A DNA stretch of 64,000 nucleotides from Pseudomonas mandelii (GTDB lineage Bacteria; Pseudomonadota; Gammaproteobacteria; Pseudomonadales; Pseudomonadaceae), in the NCBI RefSeq assembly GCF_900106065.1, contig NZ_LT629796.1, positions 6,486,501-6,550,500 of the forward strand, written 5' to 3'. The notes beneath the pieces were generated by a model. The model did no database searches. It was not told the DNA's origin and worked only from the letters and a program-made list of their open reading frames with translations. Below are positions 1 to 8,786 of this stretch, in pieces. A program made the position numbers and the translations under genes. Positions within the stretch are counted from its first letter, which is position 1, and each line of letters starts with the position of its first letter.

Positions 1-1
1 G

Positions 2-1312
2 ATGACCACCGAAAAAATAAAAACAGATACGCTGATTGTTGGCGCCGGTCAGGCTGGCGTGGCCATGAGTGAACACTTGAGCAAACTCGGGGTGCCGCAC
101 CTGGTGCTGGAGCGCAGCCGCATTGCCGAGCGTTGGCGCACCGGGCGCTGGGATTCGCTGGTGGCCAATGGTCCGGCGTGGCATGACCGGTTCCCGGGTC
201 TTGATTTCGACGACCTCAGCCCCGACGAATTTGCCCCGAAAGAACGCGTCGCCGATTACTTCGAAGCCTACGCCAGGAAATTCAACGCGCCGATCCGCAC
301 CGGCGTCGACGTGCTGAAAGTCGAGCGCAATGTCGGTCGCCCGGGCTTCACCATTGAAACCTCTGAAGGTGTGATCGAGGCCAACCGCGTGGTGGCGGCC
401 ACCGGGCCTTTCCAGCGGCCGGTCATTCCGCCGATTGCGCCGAAAGATCAGCCTTTCATGCAGATCCACTCGGCCGACTACCGCAACCCGGCGCAACTGC
501 CTGAAGGCGCGGTGCTGGTGGTCGGCGCGGGTTCGTCCGGCGTGCAGATTGCCGATGAATTGCAGCGTGCGGGGAAGAAGGTTTACCTCTCCGTCGGCGC
601 CCACGACCGCCCTCCTCGCGCTTACCGCAACCGTGATTTCTGCTGGTGGCTGGGTGTGCTGGGCGAGTGGGATCAAGCGGCGATGAAACCGGGACGGGAG
701 CACGTGACCATCGCGGTCAGCGGTGCCCATGGCGGGCGCACGGTGGACTTTCGTGGACTCGCCCATCGCGGCATGACGCTGGTGGGTCTGACTCAATCGT
801 TCAACGGTAGCGTAGCGACGTTCCAGCCAAACCTGGCCGACAACCTGGCCCGTGGCGATGAGAACTATCTGGCGCTGCTAAATGCCGCCGATGCCTACAT
901 CGAACGCAATGGCCTGGACTTGCCGGAAGAACCGCAAGCCCGCCACGTGTTCCCGGATCCCGAATGCGTGACCCACCCGATTCTTGAACTCGACCTGACC
1001 AGGGCCGGCGTGACTTCGATCATCTGGGCCACCGGCTTTGCCACGGATTACAGCTGGCTCAAGGTCAATGCCTTCGACGACAACGGCAAGCCCCAGCATC
1101 AGCGCGGTGTGTCGAGCGAGGCTGGCGTGTATTTCCTCGGCCTGCCGTGGCAGTCCCGTCGCGGCTCGTCGTTCATCTGGGGTGTCTGGCATGACGCCAA
1201 GTACGTGGCAGATCACATCGCCATCCAGCGCTCTTACCTCGACTACCACGATGCGGCGCAACGCGAGGCTGAACAAGCCCCGGCCGTCCTCAAAACCACG
1301 GTCAGTGCCTAA
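2..1312 (+). CDS. Flavin-containing monooxygenase / NAD(P)-binding oxidoreductase
   Basis: A 436-residue protein of the flavin-dependent monooxygenase type. An FAD-binding GxGxxG motif (GAGQAG) lies at about residues 14-19, and a second nucleotide-binding motif (GAGSSG) near residue 175 fits NAD(P)H binding. The ATG at base 2 is so close to the window edge that its ribosome site cannot be seen, but the N-terminus looks complete. A RidA gene follows after 24 bases, and DUF1028, ArgE-type and permease genes lie beyond the insertion sequence, so this is probably the first visible gene of a nitrogen-compound breakdown operon. Related enzymes oxidise N- or S-containing organics; the substrate here is not known. 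Confidence 0.85.
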   Translation: MTTEKIKTDTLIVGAGQAGVAMSEHLSKLGVPHLVLERSRIAERWRTGRWDSLVANGPAWHDRFPGLDFDDLSPDEFAPKERVADYFEAYARKFNAPIRTGVDVLKVERNVGRPGFTIETSEGVIEANRVVAATGPFQRPVIPPIAPKDQPFMQIHSADYRNPAQLPEGAVLVVGAGSSGVQIADELQRAGKKVYLSVGAHDRPPRAYRNRDFCWWLGVLGEWDQAAMKPGREHVTIAVSGAHGGRTVDFRGLAHRGMTLVGLTQSFNGSVATFQPNLADNLARGDENYLALLNAADAYIERNGLDLPEEPQARHVFPDPECVTHPILELDLTRAGVTSIIWATGFATDYSWLKVNAFDDNGKPQHQRGVSSEAGVYFLGLPWQSRRGSSFIWGVWHDAKYVADHIAIQRSYLDYHDAAQREAEQAPAVLKTTVSA

Positions 1313-1336
1313 GCCTTTTTCTGTCAGGAGCTAAAA

Positions 1337-1753
1337 ATGTCCACGCCAACCCATACCCGTATTCGCATGTTCAACACCAAGGAAACCTACCCGAACCAGA
1401 GCCTGGACAATGACCTGTGCCAGGCGGTCCGGGCAGGCAATACCGTTTATGTTCGCGGCCAGGTCGGGACGGATTTCGAGGGCCGGCTGGTGGGTCTGGG
1501 TGACCCGCGTGCGCAGGCCGAGCAGGCCATGCGCAACGTCAAGCAGTTGCTGGAAGAGGCAGGCAGCGACCTCAGCCACATTGTGAAAACCACGACTTAT
1601 CTGATTGACCCGCGGTATCGCGAGCCGGTGTATCAGGAAGTGGGCAAGTGGCTCAAAGGCGTGTTTCCGATTTCGACCGGGCTGGTGGTGTCGGCGCTGG
1701 GGCAGCCGCAGTGGCTGATGGAGATTGATGTGATTGCGGTGATTCCTGAGTAA
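1337..1753 (+). CDS. RidA family protein (YjgF/YER057c/UK114)
   Basis: A 138-residue single-domain RidA protein with the expected C-terminal pattern (LVVSALGQPQWLMEIDVIAV). Family members remove reactive enamine/imine intermediates; relatives in catabolic operons are probably specialised. It starts 24 bases after the monooxygenase stop, behind the site caggag. RidA proteins commonly occur beside flavin oxidases and deacylases, which fits a role in handling an imine product of the upstream enzyme. Downstream cotranscription is now interrupted by a REP hairpin and an insertion sequence. Confidence 0.9.
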   Translation: MSTPTHTRIRMFNTKETYPNQSLDNDLCQAVRAGNTVYVRGQVGTDFEGRLVGLGDPRAQAEQAMRNVKQLLEEAGSDLSHIVKTTTYLIDPRYREPVYQEVGKWLKGVFPISTGLVVSALGQPQWLMEIDVIAVIPE

Positions 1754-1774
1754 GCCGTTAGACCGAGTCGCGGC

Positions 1775-1870
1775 CTTCGCGAGCAGGCTCGCTCCCACAG
1801 GGAAATCTTCAGTGGCCGCGGATTTGTGTACGACACAGATCCAACTGTGGGAGCGAGCCTGCTCGCGAAG
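1775..1870. repeat. Inverted REP doublet
   Basis: Two 26-base arms (1775-1800 and 1845-1870) are perfect reverse complements around a 44-base spacer. Each carries the REP core of the fluorescens group. The pair sits between the RidA stop and the insertion sequence and could form a long hairpin in RNA. Confidence 0.9.
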
Positions 1871-1905
1871 AGGCCCGCACAACACCTATTTCTCCAAGGC
1901 AAACC

Positions 1906-1911
1906 AAGGAG
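1906..1911 (+). promoter_or_regulatory. Displaced ribosome-binding site of the DUF1028 gene
   Basis: The AAGGAG here would lie 9 bases before the DUF1028 start codon at 3347 if the insertion sequence and one copy of its target repeat were removed. The insertion has moved it about 1.4 kb from its gene. Confidence 0.75.
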
Positions 1912-1918
1912 CTAAACC

Positions 1919-3337
1919 GGCTCTTCGCATTTAAGGGTGTAGAAAAAATCTGACCGGCTGGAAAAGGAGTCGAGGATCTTAGAAAATGTAAGCTCTCACA
2001 CCAACAAAAACTAAGCCCCCGACGTGAACAATCTTACCTTTTCTAGCCCTGATCTTTCCAGCTTTTGCCAACTGAATAACCTCGGCCTGACTGCCACTGG
2101 ACAACATCTTTGTGCAGAGCGCGCCGTCATCGAATGTCGTTTAACCAAAGCACCCGAGCCATGCCCCAAGTGCGGGGCTGCTGGTGTTTCACGCGGTACT
2201 GTCGATAGGCATCTTGCTCACACACCTTACGGACAACGACCAACCAGATTGCTGCTGCGTATCCGTCGCTGGCGTTGTGCTTGCGGCTGTTTCTGGCATG
2301 AAGATACAAACAGTGCAGCACCTCCACGTTCAAAGCTTTCATATGGGGCGATACGCTGGGCATTAGCTGCCATCGTGCTGGATCATCTGTCGGTATCTCG
2401 TGTTGCGAGCCAGCTTGATGTTGCATGGCACACCGCTAATAATGCCATTATCAACGAAGGACGGCGCCTGCTTTTTAATGACTCGACACGTTTTGACGGT
2501 GTGACCGTGCTGGGCGTGGATGAGCATGTTTGGCGACATACACGCTGTGGTGACAAGTACGTCACCATCGTGGTTGACCTTACGCCCGTGCGTAACAAAA
2601 ACGGGCCGGCCCGCTTGCTCGATGTGCTGGAAGGCCGCTCCAAACAAGCCTTTAAGCAATGGCTACAGAGTCGCCCCAAATCGTGGCGTGACCAGATCGA
2701 AAGCATTGCCATGGACGGTTTTACGGGGTTTAAATCTGCAGCGCAAGAAGCCCTGCCTCAAGCCCAAACCGTGCTGGATCCTTTCCATGTCGTGCGCTGG
2801 GCAAGCAACATGCTGGATGAATGCCGCCGGCGTGTGCAACACGACATCCTGGGCCGCAGAGGGCGTAAAAATGACCCGCTCTACAAAAGCCGTCGAACGC
2901 TACTGACTCGGATCAGCTACCTGTCTGACGCCAACAAAAAGCAACTGTTCCAGCTGTTTGCAGATGAGCACCACCTCGAAGTGGATTGCACCTGGAGCAT
3001 GTACCAACGGGTGGTCAGCGCCTACAACGAGCCGGATCGAAAACGTGGTAAAAAACTCATGGAAGAGGTCATAAATATCATTACAGCCAGCGACTTGCCC
3101 AAAGCGCTCATCGAGGTGAAAGGCTTGGGGGAAACGCTGAAAAAATACGCTGAGAGCATCCTTGCCTACTTCGACCGGCCAGGAACCAGCAACGGTCCAA
3201 CAGAAGCTATCAACGGGCGACTTGAGCACTTACGAGGTACCGCCTTGGGCTTTAGAAATTTAACCAATTACATAGCCAGGTGCTTGCTGAAGTCAGGAGG
3301 GTTTAGAAATCAGCTACACCCTTAAATGCGAAGAGCC
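1919..3337 (+). mobile_element. ISL3-family insertion sequence, copy 1
   Basis: A complete 1,419-bp element. Perfect 24-bp terminal inverted repeats lie at 1919-1942 and 3314-3337, beginning GGCTCTTCGCATTT. It is flanked by an exact 8-bp target duplication, GCTAAACC, at 1911-1918 and 3338-3345. It carries one transposase gene. A copy of the same length with the same transposase protein lies at 32309-33727. Intact ends, intact gene and clean target repeats point to a recent insertion. Confidence 0.95.
2024..3325 (+). CDS. ISL3 family transposase
   Basis: A 433-residue transposase starting at a GTG. The N-terminal zinc-binding region contains CPKCG near residues 42-46 and a CACGC cluster near residue 86. 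The DDE catalytic domain follows, with acidic motifs such as VLGVDEHVWR, AMDGF and LDPFHVVRW, and the C-terminal NGPTEAINGRL motif supplies the final acidic residue, as in ISL3 (transposase_12) proteins. The frame is uninterrupted, so the protein is probably active. Its stop codon at 3323-3325 is followed at once by an ATG in frame with the DUF1028 gene. Confidence 0.95.
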   Translation: MNNLTFSSPDLSSFCQLNNLGLTATGQHLCAERAVIECRLTKAPEPCPKCGAAGVSRGTVDRHLAHTPYGQRPTRLLLRIRRWRCACGCFWHEDTNSAAPPRSKLSYGAIRWALAAIVLDHLSVSRVASQLDVAWHTANNAIINEGRRLLFNDSTRFDGVTVLGVDEHVWRHTRCGDKYVTIVVDLTPVRNKNGPARLLDVLEGRSKQAFKQWLQSRPKSWRDQIESIAMDGFTGFKSAAQEALPQAQTVLDPFHVVRWASNMLDECRRRVQHDILGRRGRKNDPLYKSRRTLLTRISYLSDANKKQLFQLFADEHHLEVDCTWSMYQRVVSAYNEPDRKRGKKLMEEVINIITASDLPKALIEVKGLGETLKKYAESILAYFDRPGTSNGPTEAINGRLEHLRGTALGFRNLTNYIARCLLKSGGFRNQLHP

Positions 3338-3346
3338 GCTAAACCC

Positions 3347-4024
3347 ATGACCTTCTCCATCGCCGCACGATGCCCCGAAACCGGTCAGTTCGGCATTGCG
3401 ATCAGTTCCTCCAGCATCGCCGTCGGCGCCCGTTGCCCCTGGCTGTTACCGGGTGTCGGCGCCGTCTCCACACAAAACATCACCTTGCCGTCGTTAGGCC
3501 CGGAAGTGCTCGCGCTGATGGAACAAGGCCTGGCGCCGGCCGAGGCGCTGGACAAAGTCCTGACCCGCAACGGCTACAGCCAATACCGCCAGATTACCGC
3601 CATCGACCACCTCGGCCAGACCGCGCATTTCAGCGGCGCGCAAACCCTGGGCAACCACAACGCCGTGTCCGGTGAACAATGCGTCGCCGCCGGCAACATG
3701 CTTGCCGACCGTTCGGTCATTGAGGCCATGGTCCAAGCGTTCGAACACGGCGAAGGACAACTCGCCGACCGCTTGCTCGCTGCCATGAAAGCGGCCATCG
3801 CCGCCGGTGGCGAAGCCGGGCCGGTGCATTCGGCGGCGATGGTGGTGGTCGGCGAACTGACCTGGCCGATCATCAACCTGCGGGTCGATTGGGCGGACGA
3901 AAATCCCATCGGTCAGCTGGAAAAACTTTGGGACGCTTATCGCCCGCAAGTTCAGGACTACATCGACCGCGCCCTCGCTCCCGACAAGTCCCCCGGCTAC
4001 GGCGTCGCCGGAGACGACCGATGA
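3347..4024 (+). CDS. DUF1028 domain-containing protein (Ntn-hydrolase-like)
   Basis: A 225-residue protein beginning MTFSIAARCP, the usual start of DUF1028 proteins, which are predicted Ntn-type hydrolases found in purine and nitrogen catabolic operons. An in-frame ATG at 3326, inside the insertion-sequence end, would add seven residues (MRRAAKP). The ATG at 3347 is the native start because the family motif begins there and because removing the insertion restores AAGGAG in front of it. Its stop overlaps the next start (ATGA at 4021-4024), so the deacetylase is translationally coupled. Expression may now depend on read-through from the transposase. Confidence 0.85.
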   Translation: MTFSIAARCPETGQFGIAISSSSIAVGARCPWLLPGVGAVSTQNITLPSLGPEVLALMEQGLAPAEALDKVLTRNGYSQYRQITAIDHLGQTAHFSGAQTLGNHNAVSGEQCVAAGNMLADRSVIEAMVQAFEHGEGQLADRLLAAMKAAIAAGGEAGPVHSAAMVVVGELTWPIINLRVDWADENPIGQLEKLWDAYRPQVQDYIDRALAPDKSPGYGVAGDDR

Positions 4025-5172
4025 ACAGCAGCCGTGATTTGCTGGAAACCCTGGTGGCGTTCGACACCACCAGCCGCGAATCCAACCTGCACCTGATCGA
4101 GTTCATCCGCGACTACCTCGAGGGTTTCGATGTGCCTTGCGAGCTGATCTACAACGAGCAGCGCAGCAAGGCCAATCTGTTCGCGACCATTGGCCCGGCG
4201 GATCGGCCGGGCATCGTGCTGTCGGGGCACTCCGACGTGGTGCCCGTCGACGGCCAGCCGTGGACTGTTGCGCCGTTTGAACTCACCGAGCGCGACGGCA
4301 AACTGTTCGGGCGCGGCACGGCGGACATGAAAGGCTACATCGCTTGTGTACTGGCCCTCGTTCCGTCGCTGGTGAACGCCCGGTTGCGGCTGCCGGTGCA
4401 CATCGCGCTTTCATACGATGAAGAGGTCGGCTGCCTCGGCGTACGTTCGTTGCTGGCGGAGTTGGAACAGCGCCCAGTCAAACCGATGCTGTGCATTATC
4501 GGCGAGCCGACCGAGCTCAAGCCGGTGCTCGGGCATAAAGGCAAACTGGCGATGCGCTGCGATGTCCACGGTGAAGCGTGCCACTCCGCCTACGCGCCGC
4601 TGGGGGTCAATGCCATCGAATACGCCGCCGAACTGATTGGTGAGCTGGGGCGGATCGGCAACCGACTCAAAGCCCCCGAGCATCACGATGCGCGGTTCGA
4701 TCCGCCGTTCAGCACTGTGCAAACCGGGGTGATTTGCGGTGGCAAGGCCTTGAACATCGTCCCCGCCGATTGCCGCTTCGACTTCGAAATCCGCGCGTTG
4801 CCCTCGTATGATCCGAGTGAAGTTGCACAGGCGTTGAAGGCCTTTGCCGAGCAACAGGTGTTGCCGCGCATGCGTGCCGTGAGTGAACAGAGCGAGATTC
4901 GATTCAGCCAGTTGTCGGCGTATCCGGGATTGGCGACTGATGCACACAGCGAAGCGGCCGAGTTGATCGCCAGTTTCTGCGGCTCCCGAGCGTTCGGCAC
5001 CGTGGCCTTCGGCACCGAGGGCGGCCTGTTCGATGCCGCCGGCATTCCCACCGTCGTCTGCGGCCCCGGCAGCATGGACCAGGGCCATAAACCCGACGAA
5101 TTCGTCAGCCTCGAACAACTCATTGCCTGCGACGCCATGTTGCAACGGATGCTGCTATCGATCACTGAATAA
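4021..5172 (+). CDS. argE: Acetylornithine deacetylase-type M20 peptidase (ArgE/DapE family)
   Basis: A 383-residue zinc-dependent M20 hydrolase. Visible metal and catalytic motifs are SGHSDVVPV (His and Asp near residues 70-72), GRGTADMKG, the catalytic glutamates in SYDEEVG, GEPTE, and the C-terminal ligand in MDQGHKPDEF. It shares a 4-base ATGA overlap with the DUF1028 gene. The sequence is closest in type to ArgE (N2-acetylornithine to ornithine plus acetate). Beside a monooxygenase, RidA and an NCS1 permease, the real substrate may be another N-acyl compound, so the symbol is a family label only. A 33-bp-stem REP hairpin follows it. Confidence 0.85.
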   Translation: MNSSRDLLETLVAFDTTSRESNLHLIEFIRDYLEGFDVPCELIYNEQRSKANLFATIGPADRPGIVLSGHSDVVPVDGQPWTVAPFELTERDGKLFGRGTADMKGYIACVLALVPSLVNARLRLPVHIALSYDEEVGCLGVRSLLAELEQRPVKPMLCIIGEPTELKPVLGHKGKLAMRCDVHGEACHSAYAPLGVNAIEYAAELIGELGRIGNRLKAPEHHDARFDPPFSTVQTGVICGGKALNIVPADCRFDFEIRALPSYDPSEVAQALKAFAEQQVLPRMRAVSEQSEIRFSQLSAYPGLATDAHSEAAELIASFCGSRAFGTVAFGTEGGLFDAAGIPTVVCGPGSMDQGHKPDEFVSLEQLIACDAMLQRMLLSITE

Positions 5173-5197
5173 CAAAGATTCCGAACACCCAAAAAAT

Positions 5198-5292
5198 CCC
5201 TGTGGGAGCTAGCCCGCCAGCGATAGCGATCTGACAGCCAAATCAATGTTGACTGTCAAATCGCTATCGCTGGCGGGCTAGCTCCCACAGGG
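5198..5292. repeat. Inverted REP doublet with a 33-bp perfect stem
   Basis: Bases 5198-5230 and 5260-5292 are perfect reverse complements with a 29-base middle. The arms start CCCTGTGGGAGCTAGCCC. It lies between the deacetylase and the permease and may reduce read-through or stabilise the upstream mRNA. Confidence 0.9.
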
Positions 5293-5458
5293 TTTTGCGG
5301 TGACCAAACGACCTACTTTTTTTAACGTCTATACCCACAATCTTACTAATTTATCTATCCGCCCCCACCGCACATCATCACTCCAACAAGAAAAGCGTCG
5401 CCCCCGTGCGGCGCTCACCGAAGTACGTCCACGTACTCAAATTGCCTTGGAGTCCGTC

Positions 5459-6874
5459 ATGGTTACCACCGCAACAACCGCCGCCCCGCTCATCGAAAAA
5501 CACACCATCGGCTACGTGCCGCCCGAAGATCGCCACGGCAAGACCCGTGACCTGTTCACCCTCTGGTTCGGCGGCAACATCGCCCCGCTGCCCATCGTCA
5601 CCGGCGCCCTCGGCGTGCAGATGTTCCACCTCAACCTGGTGTGGGGCATCGTCGCCATCCTCGTTGGCCACCTGGTCGGCGGCGTGCTGATGGCGCTGCA
5701 CTCGGCGCAAGGCCCGCAGATGGGCATTCCGCAAATGATCCAGAGCCGCGCCCAGTTCGGCTCCCTCGGCGCCCTGCTGGTGGTGCTGATCGCCGGCATC
5801 ATGTACATCGGCTTCTTCGCTTCCAACATCGTTCTTGCCGGCAAATCCCTGCACGGCGTGGTGGACAGCGTGCCGGTGCCGGTCGGCATCATCATCGGCG
5901 CCCTCGGCTCCGGCATCATCGGCATCATCGGCTACCGGTTCATCCACGTACTCAACCGCATCGGCACCTGGGTGCTGGGCGCCGGCATCGTGCTTGGTTT
6001 CGGCTACATCTTCACCCACGTGCAGACCGCCGATTTCCTCACCCGTGGCAGCTTCAACATCTCCGGCTGGCTGGCCACCGTCTCCCTCGCCGCGCTCTGG
6101 CAAATCGCCTTTGCCCCCTACGTCTCCGACTACTCGCGCTACCTGCCGGCGAGCGTGCCGGTGGCTGCTACGTTCTGGACCACGTACCTGGGCACCGTCC
6201 TCGGTTCCAGCCTCTCGTTCATCTTCGGCGCCGTCGCCGTCCTCGCCACGCCCGTGGGCATGGACACCATGGACGCGGTCAAACTCGCCACCGGCTCCAT
6301 CGGCCCGTTGATGCTCGTGCTGTTCTTGCTCAGCGTCATCAGCCACAACGCCCTCAACCTCTACGGCGCTGTGCTGTCGGTAATCACCCTGGTGCAAACC
6401 TTCGCCTACCGCTGGATCCCGACCGCCAAAAGCCGCGCCGTCCTCTCCGTCATCATCCTTGCCGCCTGCTGCTTCGCCGCCGTCGGCGCCTCCGCCAACT
6501 TCATCGGGCACTTCGTCGATATGGTGCTGGTGCTGCTCGTGGTACTGGTGCCGTGGACCGCGATCAACCTGATCGATTTCTACGCGATTCACAAAGGTCA
6601 GTACGACATCGATTCGATCTTCAAGGTCGATGGCGGGATCTATGGACGCTACAACCCGCAAGCGTTGCTGGCGTATGCGATCGGGATCGCGGTGCAGATT
6701 CCGTTCATGAACACGCCGCTGTACGTCGGGCCAATCTCCGAACACATCAACGGCGCTGACCTGTCCTGGCTGGTCGGCCTGCTCATCACCTCGCCGCTCT
6801 ACTACTGGCTGGCCAACCGCGACAGCGCCTACAAGCGCCGCCTCTCCACCGGAAAACTCGCCAACTCGATCTAA
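5459..6874 (+). CDS. NCS1 family purine/cytosine permease
   Basis: A 471-residue inner-membrane transporter with about twelve hydrophobic segments. The N-terminal region GYVPPEDRHGKTRDLFTLWF and the following FGGNIAPLPIVTG are typical of the NCS1 nucleobase:cation symporter family. The ATG at 5459 is chosen because GGAG lies 6 bases upstream and the hydrophobic core starts soon after; the open frame extends further upstream but that part has no such character. It probably imports the nitrogen compound processed by the enzymes upstream. The exact substrate (cytosine, allantoin, hydantoin or another) cannot be read from sequence. Confidence 0.88.
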   Translation: MVTTATTAAPLIEKHTIGYVPPEDRHGKTRDLFTLWFGGNIAPLPIVTGALGVQMFHLNLVWGIVAILVGHLVGGVLMALHSAQGPQMGIPQMIQSRAQFGSLGALLVVLIAGIMYIGFFASNIVLAGKSLHGVVDSVPVPVGIIIGALGSGIIGIIGYRFIHVLNRIGTWVLGAGIVLGFGYIFTHVQTADFLTRGSFNISGWLATVSLAALWQIAFAPYVSDYSRYLPASVPVAATFWTTYLGTVLGSSLSFIFGAVAVLATPVGMDTMDAVKLATGSIGPLMLVLFLLSVISHNALNLYGAVLSVITLVQTFAYRWIPTAKSRAVLSVIILAACCFAAVGASANFIGHFVDMVLVLLVVLVPWTAINLIDFYAIHKGQYDIDSIFKVDGGIYGRYNPQALLAYAIGIAVQIPFMNTPLYVGPISEHINGADLSWLVGLLITSPLYYWLANRDSAYKRRLSTGKLANSI

Positions 6875-6887
6875 TGAACCCCCGCAA

Positions 6888-6967
6888 TCCCTACAGGAGC
6901 GAGCCTGCTCGCGATGAGGCCCTGACAGTCAAAGCAGATTTGACTGACAGATCACCCTCGCGAGCAA
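6888..6967. repeat. REP-type inverted repeat, imperfect
   Basis: A REP core (CAGGAGCGAGCCTGCTCGCGATG) is followed by an inner palindrome CTGACAGTCAAAG/TTTGACTGACAG and a degraded opposite REP (CTCGCGAGCAA). It directly follows the permease stop. Confidence 0.7.
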
Positions 6968-7049
6968 CCCAGCACAAGCCTCCACCAAAATTTAATGAAC
7001 CCTGCCCACCACGGCTCACCTAACAGAAGGACTATCTGGAGGGTGACTC

Positions 7050-7268
7050 ATGCAAATCGAAACAATCTGGATCGTGCTGACAGCCGTTCTGTTGCTGGTC
7101 GAGCTATGGGCAATCAACCGAGTGCGCAAAGCCGAAGGCAAATCGACCAACAAACTCATGTGGATCGTGGTGATCGTGTTTGTGCCGCTGATTGGGGTGG
7201 TGGCGTGGGCATTGGCTGGACCGAAACACACCGACCACAACCCGCATTCGCCGCAGGCCAGGCAATGA
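7050..7268 (+). CDS. PLDc_N-type small membrane protein
   Basis: A 72-residue protein with two predicted membrane helices (residues about 5-24 and 36-56) and the pattern NKLMWIVVIVFVPLIGVVAW found in the phospholipase-D nuclease N-terminal family (PLDc_N). A strong ribosome site (ggaggg) lies 6 bases before the ATG. Stand-alone members are common small inner-membrane proteins of unknown role. Confidence 0.8.
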   Translation: MQIETIWIVLTAVLLLVELWAINRVRKAEGKSTNKLMWIVVIVFVPLIGVVAWALAGPKHTDHNPHSPQARQ

Positions 7269-7457
7269 AGTCGGGAGGGTTCGCGATAACCCGCTTCTGA
7301 TCGACAGGGGCGGGCCCACGGACGGCCGCTCGCCATACCCGGTAACTCACACTGACAACACTGAGACGCACGTACTTGACGCCTCACGCCATTAAGTGGG
7401 AAAACGTACACGGCCCAAATGGAAGCGTTGGCGCACTTCAAGAATCAAGGAAGACTC

Positions 7458-8474
7458 ATGAAAACCCTGGTGTGTTTGCTGATCGCCACCGGCGTCGGCA
7501 CCGTGTTGCAATACGCCGGTATCCCCCACGGCCTGTTGTTGGGCTCGATACTCGCGAGCGCGTTGATCGCCAGCAATCTGCGATTTTCCCCCACCCTGCC
7601 CTTCGGCCTTGGCTATGTGCAAATCGTGCTGGGGATTGCGACCGGCCTGATGTTTACCTCGTGGGACAATCACACCGTGGCGGCCATGTTGCCCAGCCTC
7701 GGCTTCATGCTGCTGTGCCTGATGGTCCAGAGTTCCGTGGCCGGTTTCTGGTTGTTCAGAGTCTCGGGCTGGAACCTCAAGGACTCGCTGTTATCCGTGT
7801 ACCCCGGCGCACTCGCCGCCGTCTTCGACTTGATCGAGTCTGAACGCGCGTCCAGCAAAGTGATCGTCGTGCATCTGGTCCGCCTGTTGTCGATCACCTT
7901 GCTGGTCAGTTTTTGCATTCCCGGACATGTCGACGTGGCGCTGGCCCAGAGCAGCCCGCTGGACGTGAGTACGGCGCTGACCCTGCTGTCGCTGATCGCC
8001 TTGTGCCTGCTGCTCGGCCGCGTGCTGTTGAGCGTCGGCGTGCCAGCGCCGTTCATGCTCACCGCCATCGTGCTCACCGCCGCCTGCATCAAGCTGGGCT
8101 ACCTCCAGACATTCCACCTGCCGCAGTGGAGCGTCGACTCCGCCTCCGTGCTGATCGGCGTGCTGATTGGCTCGAAATTCAAGGACATCAGCTTCGCCGA
8201 GCTGGTACGCCATGGCCGCGCCGGGCTGCTCGCCGTCGGCCTGATGTTGCTGATCGCCGCCGCGTTTGCCGGTGTAGCCGGGCGGCTGCTGGGCAGCGAT
8301 CCGCTGTCGTTGTGGCTGGCGTACATGCCGGGTGCCATTGAAACCATTGCCATCGTCGCGTTCAGTGGCGGGCTGAACGTGGTGTTCATCCTGACGCATC
8401 ATTTGGTGCGGATGGTCGTGCTGCACTTTGCCCCGGCGCTGATTGTGCAGGCGCGGCGCTGGCGGGCGGAGTGA
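7458..8474 (+). CDS. AbrB family membrane protein
   Basis: A 338-residue integral membrane protein with about ten hydrophobic segments in two similar halves. It belongs to the AbrB/putative ammonia monooxygenase-like membrane family, despite the regulator-like name in databases. Typical motifs are GLLLGSILASALIAS near the start and YMPGAIETIAIVAFSGGLNVVFILTHHLVRM at the end. The ATG at 7458 follows AAGGAAG by 5 bases and is preferred over an in-frame ATG at 7419. Function is unknown; transport or membrane quality control has been suggested for relatives. Confidence 0.82.
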   Translation: MKTLVCLLIATGVGTVLQYAGIPHGLLLGSILASALIASNLRFSPTLPFGLGYVQIVLGIATGLMFTSWDNHTVAAMLPSLGFMLLCLMVQSSVAGFWLFRVSGWNLKDSLLSVYPGALAAVFDLIESERASSKVIVVHLVRLLSITLLVSFCIPGHVDVALAQSSPLDVSTALTLLSLIALCLLLGRVLLSVGVPAPFMLTAIVLTAACIKLGYLQTFHLPQWSVDSASVLIGVLIGSKFKDISFAELVRHGRAGLLAVGLMLLIAAAFAGVAGRLLGSDPLSLWLAYMPGAIETIAIVAFSGGLNVVFILTHHLVRMVVLHFAPALIVQARRWRAE

Positions 8475-8544
8475 TTGCCGAACACAAATCGCAAACACCT
8501 CCCGATGTGGAGGCGTTTTGCTTTGTGCTGCCGGGAGGAAAGGA

Positions 8545-8628
8545 CTAAACGGGAGAGATCGTGGCCAGGGCACCAATCAAAATGGTTAACACCAGAAATC
8601 CACCGAGGAAAATTGCCATCTTGCCCAT
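8545..8628 (-). CDS. 27-residue single-helix membrane protein
   Basis: A short open frame reads MGKMAIFLGGFLVLTILIGALATISPV on the minus strand. A near-consensus ribosome site (TAGGAGG) lies 5 bases before the ATG, and residues 5-24 form one hydrophobic helix. The strong ribosome site plus helix makes chance unlikely, and I have an impression that near-identical short proteins occur in other Pseudomonas. It is convergent with the AbrB-family gene. Function unknown. Confidence 0.6.
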   Translation of the reverse strand: MGKMAIFLGGFLVLTILIGALATISPV

Positions 8629-8786
8629 GGGGCCTCCTACATTATGAGTTTACGGTGCAGTGACTGCGCGACTGCGGACCGTGCTGTCATTGTGAGCGTG
8701 AGGGTGGGTGCATGACAGAGGCAGATGGCGAAGGAAAATACGGATCAGATGCTGGACGTGTAGCCGCTGCCGAGCAGCGCGAGGCC

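Noticed and set aside
5378..6745. 455-codon open frame antisense to the permease
   Set aside because: Histidine-, glutamine- and aspartate-rich shadow frame caused by GC-rich codon use of the real gene; no family match.
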